12,281 bases of DNA. It comes from an uncultured Porphyromonadaceae bacterium (GTDB taxonomy: Bacteria > Bacteroidota > Bacteroidia > Bacteroidales > Muribaculaceae). The first letter of the stretch is position 1; every line of letters begins with the position of its first letter. Below are positions 1-6,255 of this stretch, piece by piece. The DNA is taken from NCBI GenBank assembly GCA_900555915.1, contig USNC01000017.1, positions 1 through 12,281 on the forward strand, written 5' to 3'. Below the pieces are notes generated by a model, which made no database searches, had not been told where the DNA came from, and worked only from the letters and a program-made list of their open reading frames with translations. The position numbers were made by a program, and so were the translations under genes.

Positions 1-47
1 GAGATCGCTCAGTGTCTCGTGGGCTCGGAGATGTGTATAAGAGACAG
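1..47 (+). other. Illumina Nextera P7-side adapter with i7 index (library artefact)
   Basis: Bases 29-47 read AGATGTGTATAAGAGACAG, the 19-bp Tn5 mosaic end used in Nextera tagmentation. Bases 14-28 match the adjoining Nextera read-2 adapter segment. Bases 1-5 (GAGAT) match the 3' end of the P7 primer, leaving exactly eight bases (6-13, CGCTCAGT) in the i7 index slot. From memory that octamer is the in-primer form of Nextera XT index N724. The block is therefore synthetic, and the organism's DNA starts at base 48. It creates false N-termini: MGSEMCIRDR in the frame of the first gene and an SRGLGDVYKRQ peptide in another frame. Both are known contaminant peptides in protein databases. Confidence 0.98.
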
Positions 48-48
48 G

Positions 49-1476
49 AACAAGACTATAACAACCATCGCGGCTTCTCTGGTCATGATCTCCGGTTTTG
101 CTGCAAAAGGCGCGAATGCAGATCAAATCCCTCCAGACGCCTTGACGGATGCCAGAGTAGAACGCTCCGCTTCAGATATGCTTGTCTCAATCACAATACA
201 CCCGGACGCTTTCTCCAAGAAATCAAACCGCGAGACCAGGATTTGCCCGATGCTGGTCAACGGACAGGATACCCTGCGCCTAAAGCCTGTGGTCGTGGCC
301 GGACGCACCCGATACTTTCAGGACCTGCGGGATGATGGCAATTCCGCCGACTACACCCTGCTGCGCGCAGGAACCGAAACTCCGCTGCAATATTTCGCAT
401 CGTGCAAGTATGAGCAATGGATGGAGAAGGGCGCTCTCATCATCCAGAGCCGCACACTCGGATGCTGCGGCGACGACCTGACCGGGATGTCTTCCGCCAC
501 TCTCGAGACTTTCGACTACCGCCCCAAAGAACTGCATCCTGCCTACATTTACATCAAACCGGACCATGAACTCGTCAAGACAAGAATGGTGAAAGGCGAG
601 GCTTACATCGACTTCCCCGTCAACAAAACAAACATATATCCCGACTACAGGCGCAATCCGGAGGAACTCGCCGCCATCCGCGCCACTATCGATGCCGTGC
701 GCGCAGACAAAGATGTAAGCATCAGATCGCTCACCATAAAGGGTTACGCATCTCCGGAAGGTCCGTATGCCCTCAATGAACGTCTTGCAAAAGGACGCAC
801 GGAGGCTCTCATAAGATATGTAGACGATCTATACGATTTTCCTGCATCGACACTGCATTCCGAATGGGAGGCGGAAGACTGGAACGGTCTTGTGGCCAGA
901 CTTGAACACAGCGATATTCCCGACAAGGAAAAAATCATAGCGGTCGCCTCCGACTCTTCCATGCTGCCAGACTCGAGGGAAGCCGCCATAAAAAGAGACT
1001 TTCCCCAACAGTATGCCTACATGCTTGCCGACATATATCCGGCTCTAAGGCATACCGACTATAATGTGACTTATGTGGTGCGCGACTATTCCGATCCGAA
1101 GGAGATCGCTTCCATTATCTGGACAGCGCCTCAGAAACTATCGCTCGAAGAACTGTTTGCATACGCAAGGACCCTTGATGAGGATTCGCCGGAATTCAGC
1201 GATGTCATGGAGATAGCGGTCAGGATGTTTCCCGATGATCCGGTAGCCAATCTCAACGCTGCTACGACTGCCCTCAAACGTGGGGAATATCAGAAAGCCC
1301 GGACCTATCTCGGCAAATCCGGCGACAGACCGGAAGCTGTGTACACATCAGGAGTGCTTGAGGCGCTTGAGGGCAACTACTCAATCGCGGCTGCCCTTCT
1401 TGAAAAAGCGTCTGCCTCCGGCATAGAAAACGCCAACCATATACTCGCCGAAATGAAAGAATGGGGCTGGATTTAG
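49..1476 (+). CDS. DUF3868/OmpA-like secreted protein with TPR-like C-terminus (5' end cut)
   Basis: About 475 residues are visible. The N-terminus is a signal peptide (NKTITTIAASLVMISGF, cleavage probably after AKGANA); only the start codon or a few residues are lost at the adapter junction. Residues about 25-180 form a beta-rich region typical of the DUF3868 domain found in Bacteroidetes fimbrial loci. Residues about 185-350 are OmpA-like: the core GYASPEG (about 232-238) is followed by LNERL and then Arg250, and the domain closes with the HTDYNVTYVVRD stretch. The OmpA Asp that binds peptidoglycan diaminopimelate is Ser235 here, while the partner Arg250 remains. The C-terminal ~100 residues are helical and TPR-like. 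It precedes the major fimbrillin gene, where such proteins usually lie, so a periplasmic or outer-membrane role in fimbrial biogenesis is inferred. Family assignment is firm; molecular function is not. Confidence 0.82.
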   Translation, partial: NKTITTIAASLVMISGFAAKGANADQIPPDALTDARVERSASDMLVSITIHPDAFSKKSNRETRICPMLVNGQDTLRLKPVVVAGRTRYFQDLRDDGNSADYTLLRAGTETPLQYFASCKYEQWMEKGALIIQSRTLGCCGDDLTGMSSATLETFDYRPKELHPAYIYIKPDHELVKTRMVKGEAYIDFPVNKTNIYPDYRRNPEELAAIRATIDAVRADKDVSIRSLTIKGYASPEGPYALNERLAKGRTEALIRYVDDLYDFPASTLHSEWEAEDWNGLVARLEHSDIPDKEKIIAVASDSSMLPDSREAAIKRDFPQQYAYMLADIYPALRHTDYNVTYVVRDYSDPKEIASIIWTAPQKLSLEELFAYARTLDEDSPEFSDVMEIAVRMFPDDPVANLNAATTALKRGEYQKARTYLGKSGDRPEAVYTSGVLEALEGNYSIAAALLEKASASGIENANHILAEMKEWGWI

Positions 1477-1509
1477 GCCCTTCATAACGCACAGACATAT
1501 TACTCTTCG

Positions 1510-1532
1510 GGAGGTGGTCTCTGACCACCTCC
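1510..1532 (+). terminator. 10-bp hairpin between DUF3868 gene and major fimbrillin gene
   Basis: Bases 1510-1519 pair perfectly with 1523-1532 around a TCT triloop (left arm GGAGGTGGTC). No T-tract follows, so it is not a classic intrinsic terminator. I see no TAnnTTTG promoter between it and the next start at 1633. It may be a partial terminator, or an mRNA processing or stabilising element that protects the major subunit transcript. The rest of the 156-base gap is an A-rich leader with nothing else recognisable. Confidence 0.5.
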
Positions 1533-1632
1533 ACACCCGACACATATCTTCAAAATCGCATCATTACATATTATCACATTGAGATACAACATATTAAACA
1601 ACCAACCAAATATTCACCAAAAAACAACTCTT

Positions 1633-3537
1633 ATGAACAGATCACAAATTCTCCTCGCGGGCATAGCGCTCCTTGGATCCGGACTGTGCTCTTGCTCGAG
1701 CGAAGAACCGGTAGTCAACACAGGAGAAGTGTCTGACAAGGATCAGTCACTTTATCTGAAAGTCGCCCTCAGGGACGTAAACAGCGCAACCCGTGCCGCT
1801 GACTCCGATGAATTCTTCGAGGCAGGAACCGAAGCTGAGAACAAGATCCAAAACCTGCAGTTCAAGTTCTACGACGCATCCGGAACCCAGATCTTCCAGC
1901 AGACCGTACAGAACATCGAATTCAAAGAAAATACGTGGAGCGTAGGCCAGATCGGTACGGCCACCATAAAAGTCGACGTGGAAAAAGGCAGCAACATGCC
2001 CGCCTATGTGGTATGCTTCGCCAACCCGGTAAACTGGACCGGTATCGAAAATACAACAAAGATGCAGGAACTCCGCAATGAGAAGCGAGACGGCTTCAAG
2101 GGAGCCCAGGGAAACTTTGCCATGAACAACTCCGTATTCTTCGGCACTGACCCCATCTCCAATTCGCAGGATGTAAAGATGGTCGGCGCACCTATACAGA
2201 AAGGTCAGCTCTTCACTTCCAAAGAAGCCGCAGAGGCAGCCGACGCCACACAAGGCAACGTGGTGGATATCTACATCGAGAGATACGCCGCTAAAGTTAA
2301 AGTAAGCGTTGCAGACAATGCTGTTGCAAACGCCACCGTCGGTGATTATACATTGAAATTCAACCCTGAATATGTCGGCATCACTGCCGATGCCGCCGAT
2401 ATGTATGCAGTGAAACGTTTCTCGACAACAGATGGCGACGACGCTCCTATTCCTTCTCTCGCAGATGTGAACAGGGATCTCGGCACATGGTCTACATGGA
2501 ATGATGCGGCTCTCCATCGCAGCTACTGGGCCTGTTCTCCGGCTTACTACGCAACTGACTTCCCCTCAGTTGCCGACAATATCATTGATGTGGCTCCCAA
2601 TGGAACTACAGGTGCCGGAGCAATCGTAGCACCTTACCAGCTGAAATATTACAGCTACAATCAGATCAAGAACAATGCAGGCAAAGATGGCGCCAAAGCT
2701 ATAGCAGCGAATGGCGCTGATGTCAATCTCTACACGCTTGAGAACACCATGGGCGCAGCAGCATTTGCTTCGCGCAACCCCAAGGCTGCGGCTCCTTCAG
2801 TGCTCCTTGTGGGCAACACCACGCTGTCGGCAAATGGAACCGACCTTCCCGCCGGAACCTCTTTCTTTATCTGGAACAACAATATTTATTTCGGCACCAC
2901 TGTGCCTACAGGAGCGGCCGCCAATGCCAGCACAATCATGAACGCCATGCTGGACGCCCAGACAGTGCTTGCAGCGGATGCTCAGGGCACTAAACTGACA
3001 GCCGCCGCACTCCAGAACTCCACAGTGGAAGTGGTTCACCCGGCGAAAGAGTTGCGTGAAGTGACCGGTACTCTTCTTTCCGAAGAACTTGTGACTCTGC
3101 AAATCACAAAGGTAGGTGCCAATGAGATATTCTATAAACCGACTGGCTCCGACACCTGGACTCCCCTCACTGATCAAGCTCTGAACTTCGTGAACCGTCA
3201 GCTTGCAGGTCAGCTCAACTATGCCCACGCCTACACAAGCGGCAAGTGCTACTACACTATTCCTATCCAGCACCTCGGCTACACGGAGAACACAGTAAAT
3301 CCACCGCTGACTGACGGCAAGTTAGACTGGGCAAAGGTACGCGTCGGCGACTTCGGCCTCGTGCGCAACCATGTGTATGACATCAATATAACCAACATCA
3401 ACGGATACGGCACAGGCATACTCAACCTTGACAATCCTATCGTGACTCCGATGGAAACAAACAGCTATTGGATCAAGTATAGCCTCAACGTGCTCAACTG
3501 GCGCATCGTGCCCACTCAGGAAGTGGTCCTTCCGTAA
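1633..3537 (+). CDS. Mfa1-family major fimbrial subunit (lipoprotein precursor)
   Basis: A 634-residue structural pilin that should polymerise into the stalk of a type V fimbria on the outer membrane. The chosen ATG starts a lipoprotein signal peptide with lipobox LCSC, lipid Cys21 and then SSEEP, an acidic stretch like Bacteroidetes surface-export signals. An in-frame ATG 18 codons upstream would bury this signal in a long N-region. Arg54-Ala55 (SATRAADS) fits the Arg-specific maturation site that removes the prosegment in FimA and Mfa1. Fimbrillin landmarks include YIERYAAKVKVSV (about 212-224), YWACSPAYY (about 298-306), RNHVYDINITNI (578-589) and a terminal WRIVPTQEVVLP (623-634), which could act as donor strand. 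An Ala/Thr/Asn-rich segment (about 370-480) looks like a variable surface insertion. P. gingivalis Mfa1 is 563 residues, so this one is somewhat larger. The FimA/Mfa1 superfamily is certain; the Mfa1 subgroup is likely. Confidence 0.88.
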   Translation: MNRSQILLAGIALLGSGLCSCSSEEPVVNTGEVSDKDQSLYLKVALRDVNSATRAADSDEFFEAGTEAENKIQNLQFKFYDASGTQIFQQTVQNIEFKENTWSVGQIGTATIKVDVEKGSNMPAYVVCFANPVNWTGIENTTKMQELRNEKRDGFKGAQGNFAMNNSVFFGTDPISNSQDVKMVGAPIQKGQLFTSKEAAEAADATQGNVVDIYIERYAAKVKVSVADNAVANATVGDYTLKFNPEYVGITADAADMYAVKRFSTTDGDDAPIPSLADVNRDLGTWSTWNDAALHRSYWACSPAYYATDFPSVADNIIDVAPNGTTGAGAIVAPYQLKYYSYNQIKNNAGKDGAKAIAANGADVNLYTLENTMGAAAFASRNPKAAAPSVLLVGNTTLSANGTDLPAGTSFFIWNNNIYFGTTVPTGAAANASTIMNAMLDAQTVLAADAQGTKLTAAALQNSTVEVVHPAKELREVTGTLLSEELVTLQITKVGANEIFYKPTGSDTWTPLTDQALNFVNRQLAGQLNYAHAYTSGKCYYTIPIQHLGYTENTVNPPLTDGKLDWAKVRVGDFGLVRNHVYDINITNINGYGTGILNLDNPIVTPMETNSYWIKYSLNVLNWRIVPTQEVVLP

Positions 3538-3552
3538 TTGACGGACCGGTCA

Positions 3553-3587
3553 GGGCGGCATGACAGCCCACACATGCCATGCCGCCC
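3553..3587 (+). terminator. 10-bp hairpin just after major fimbrillin gene
   Basis: GGGCGGCATG (3553-3562) pairs perfectly with CATGCCGCCC (3578-3587) across a 15-base loop. The loop contains a second CATGC, so a shifted shorter stem is also possible. A pyrimidine-rich run (CTCTTTCCTCTCTT) follows instead of a pure T-tract. It begins 15 bases after the stop codon, a good place for a leaky terminator or 3' stabiliser that lowers transcription of the anchor and tip genes relative to the stalk. The remaining 183 bases to the next start show no clear promoter. Confidence 0.6.
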
Positions 3588-3770
3588 ACTCTTTCCTCTC
3601 TTGAATCATTTGCCACACACCTCTCCCGCTCCGGTGGCGGAGATGGGCCGAAAGACCCTGAAACACCTGAAAAGACTCCGGACTTCACGCACAATGAACC
3701 GGACCGATCAAACATGAACATAACGAGACCACACGCAGCAAATGTGCGGTCCTTAAGATATAAGAGTATT

Positions 3771-4853
3771 ATGAAAATGTCGGACATAAACCACCTGTTG
3801 CCAACCAGGCTGCGTCATCTGAGTTTATCTCTGGTTGCGGTCGCCGGCATGGCATCCTGCGATTCCGTGATCTACGACGATGAGGGAGATTGCTCGGTAC
3901 ACTATCGAATAAGTTTCCGCTACGTTAAAAACATGCTGGGAGCCGATGCTTTCGGCCCGCAAGTGACAGACATAAATCTGCAGGTCTACGACCAGCACGG
4001 AAAACTCGTGCTCAGCAAGTCGGAAAAACGAAATCCGACAGAAGCAAACGATTTCCTGATGGAAGTCGATCTTCAACCGGGCACCTACGACCTGCTGGCA
4101 TGGTGCGAGGGGGAATCGCTCAATCCGGACGCCACCCGCTTCAGCATCTCCGGAGGCGGCGAAGGAAACCTGACCGGTTGCTCCGCGAGCCTGCCACTTT
4201 CCGGATCGGGAAGCGATCTCTATTCCGACAGGGACATAACACGCCTTTATCATGGTTTCGCCGACGATGTGGTGTTTCCCGACACCTACGGGCAGGTAGA
4301 CATAGCGCCCCTGTATCTCACCAAAGACACCAATCATATCACCGTTCTTATCCAGAACCTTGACGGAAGCGGCATCGACGAGACCGATCTCAGTATCTCT
4401 CTTGAGGCGGACAACAGCGTGATCGAATGGAACAATGATGTGGCCGGCGCTCCGGCGTTCGTCTACAGACCCTGGTGGCAGCAAAGCACCGTAATCTCGC
4501 CAGGCGAAGATACGGGCGTCGCACCTGACAGCCGCACTTCCGGACTTGCCTCCGGCGGAGAATATCACGGCCTTATGGCGGAATTGACCACAAGCCGCCT
4601 ACTCAGCGACCGAGAGCAATACCTGACTGTCAAAAAAACTGAAACGGGAGAGACCTTGATACGCATTCCGCTCATTCAGTATCTTCTGCTCGTGAAAGGC
4701 AAATATCCCGGCGTAAAGACAGATCAGGATTATCTCGACGCATACGACGACTTCACGATGATGTTTTTCATGAGCGACGACCAGACATGGCTTAAGTCGC
4801 GTGTGATAATCAACGGATGGAGAATCGTGCCTCCTCAGGACACCGAACTTTGA
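3771..4853 (+). CDS. FimB/Mfa2-family fimbrial anchor lipoprotein
   Basis: A 360-residue minor subunit expected to anchor the fimbria in the outer membrane and cap its base. The ATG at 3771 gives a lipoprotein signal with lipobox MASC and lipid Cys30; ATG 3777 is an alternative. Earlier in-frame ATGs (for example 3714) only add a polar extension. After the cysteine comes the family signature: an acidic IYDDEGDC stretch, then RISFRYVKNMLGADAF and INLQVYDQHGKLV. The C-terminus carries the other hallmark, DYLDAYDDFTMMFF followed by W and INGWRIVPPQ. P. gingivalis Mfa2 is 324 residues, so the length fits. There is no TR(A/S) maturation site near the N-terminus, unlike neighbouring subunits, consistent with an unprocessed anchor. 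The next gene starts 7 bases after its stop, so the two are almost certainly co-transcribed. FimB and Mfa2 cannot be separated by eye. Confidence 0.9.
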   Translation: MKMSDINHLLPTRLRHLSLSLVAVAGMASCDSVIYDDEGDCSVHYRISFRYVKNMLGADAFGPQVTDINLQVYDQHGKLVLSKSEKRNPTEANDFLMEVDLQPGTYDLLAWCEGESLNPDATRFSISGGGEGNLTGCSASLPLSGSGSDLYSDRDITRLYHGFADDVVFPDTYGQVDIAPLYLTKDTNHITVLIQNLDGSGIDETDLSISLEADNSVIEWNNDVAGAPAFVYRPWWQQSTVISPGEDTGVAPDSRTSGLASGGEYHGLMAELTTSRLLSDREQYLTVKKTETGETLIRIPLIQYLLLVKGKYPGVKTDQDYLDAYDDFTMMFFMSDDQTWLKSRVIINGWRIVPPQDTEL

Positions 4854-4860
4854 CAAAAAA

Positions 4861-6207
4861 ATGAGAATGCGAATACCTAAACTCAAATGCAGGAGCATGC
4901 TCTCCGGAACTTTGCTCATGATCTTCTTATCGGGAGGATGCGTCAACGATTATGGCGACTGCAAGGACTCCTCTTCTCAGGAAGAGAGGTTCAACCTGCA
5001 GTTTTCAATCAGCACCGCCGCCAATCCGGGGCAGACACGCTCCGGATCGGAAGATGCAAGCCGTGCCGCCGATATCGAAGGCGAAGTCAGGGGAAGTGTC
5101 GCCGAAAACTATATCAATGTTGATGGCGGCGACATCATGTTTCTCCTTTTCGACGGAAACCGACAGTTTATACAGCAACTGCCGCTTTCCGACCTGAAGA
5201 CCGTATATACAGCATCAGACTATAAGGAATACATATTCCACACCCCCGTCACCGCCCGATATTTCAAAGACAATATCGACAAAACGTTCTCATTCTACAT
5301 CATGGTTCTCGCCAACGGACGGTCGATGGGTATGACATATCCCGAGCCTTACGAAGGAGAGACAATCAGTGAGATTGTGGAGGGAAGACTTGGCGACGCC
5401 GCTGCAAATCTGCTGACATCGCAGCCCAACACCTATTCGCTAATGAATGTAGCCACATGGGCTTCTCAATACTTTCCCATGGCCGGACTCCAGAAATTCA
5501 CGGTGTCGGGACCCGAACTGAAGAAGGGAACCGAGGCCATCCCCTACAACATTTCAGCCAACGGAAAGAATATCAACATGCTGAGAGCCCTTACGAAGAT
5601 TGAGGTGATAGATCATGTCAACTTCGAGGGACACTACAACGAATCCATACACGGCCAGGATGAAAACCGGATAGACAAGGTGGAGATCAACGGATTCATG
5701 AACGCCGGTTCCATTCTTCCCGCCATAGACCAATGGACCAATCAGGAGGCCGACGAGACCCGGCAGGTCAGAAATCCGTCGGTTCCTGACGGTGCGTCAT
5801 ACATGAACCCAATACCTATGACAGCCACCAACACCAGCGAGAACCATATAATCGATTTCTCGGCCGATGAATACGCAAGCCAGCTCAATCCGGACGGATG
5901 CAATGTTTTCTCCATCTATCTTTATGAATACGACAGGAGAAGACTCAATAATTCCCAGAATGTGCCATACATAAGAGTGACCACAAAAGGAAAGCCGAGC
6001 GACAACGACGCCGAAGGATCGCATGTCTTGCCGATGGCGCTTGCCGAATACACCAACGGAACAGCCGGCGAGCCGGTGGCTTCGCTGCTGAGAAACCATA
6101 TATACCGCTACCAGATCAACGCCATAAACAATGAAGCGAATCTGACCGTGGCCTGGACCGTGTGCCCGATGGATCGGGCGGATATCCAGATCCCTCCCTT
6201 CGAATGA
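4861..6207 (+). CDS. Fimbrillin-like accessory/minor subunit lipoprotein
   Basis: A 448-residue lipoprotein precursor: a basic N-region, hydrophobic core and lipobox SGGC with lipid Cys27 (ATG 4867 is a possible alternative start). Arg60-Ser61 in GQTRSGSE is a candidate Arg-protease maturation site. The body is beta-rich. Near the end is the fimbrillin motif LRNHIYRYQINAINNEANL (410-428), followed by VAWTVCP at 430-436, similar to the end of the major subunit. In position and size it matches P. gingivalis Mfa3 (446 residues), which joins stalk and tip, but I see no direct sequence evidence of orthology. The CVNDYGDC start also resembles the N-termini of Mfa2-type anchors. An adaptor or minor shaft component is the best inference. 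It lies 7 bases after the anchor gene and 48 bases before the tip gene. Confidence 0.72.
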   Translation: MRMRIPKLKCRSMLSGTLLMIFLSGGCVNDYGDCKDSSSQEERFNLQFSISTAANPGQTRSGSEDASRAADIEGEVRGSVAENYINVDGGDIMFLLFDGNRQFIQQLPLSDLKTVYTASDYKEYIFHTPVTARYFKDNIDKTFSFYIMVLANGRSMGMTYPEPYEGETISEIVEGRLGDAAANLLTSQPNTYSLMNVATWASQYFPMAGLQKFTVSGPELKKGTEAIPYNISANGKNINMLRALTKIEVIDHVNFEGHYNESIHGQDENRIDKVEINGFMNAGSILPAIDQWTNQEADETRQVRNPSVPDGASYMNPIPMTATNTSENHIIDFSADEYASQLNPDGCNVFSIYLYEYDRRRLNNSQNVPYIRVTTKGKPSDNDAEGSHVLPMALAEYTNGTAGEPVASLLRNHIYRYQINAINNEANLTVAWTVCPMDRADIQIPPFE

Positions 6208-6255
6208 CCACCGCATGACTTGGCAACCCAAGAAACAACCATATTCCCAACGAAA

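Noticed and set aside
19..48. Native start of the first gene at base 19 (MGSEMCIRDR)
   Set aside because: This start codon and the following residues are translated adapter sequence, not organism DNA.
12..335. Open frame beginning MSRGLGDVYKRQ
   Set aside because: Its start lies in the adapter and it overlaps the first real gene in another frame; the VYKRQ peptide is a known adapter translation.
1579..1632. 18-residue N-terminal extension of the major fimbrillin
   Set aside because: It would place a long polar stretch before a complete lipoprotein signal peptide that begins at 1633.
1747..2517. Minus-strand frame of 256 codons opposite the major fimbrillin
   Set aside because: Shadow of a well-supported gene; composition (His, Cys, Gly-rich) is typical of antisense translation.
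3579..3770. 64-residue N-terminal extension of the anchor protein
   Set aside because: The stretch overlaps the hairpin region, is low in hydrophobicity, and hides a proper lipoprotein signal starting at 3771.
6220..6255. TTG start of the tip protein
   Set aside because: ATG codons at 6256 and 6271 lie immediately before the signal peptide and give a more normal N-region.
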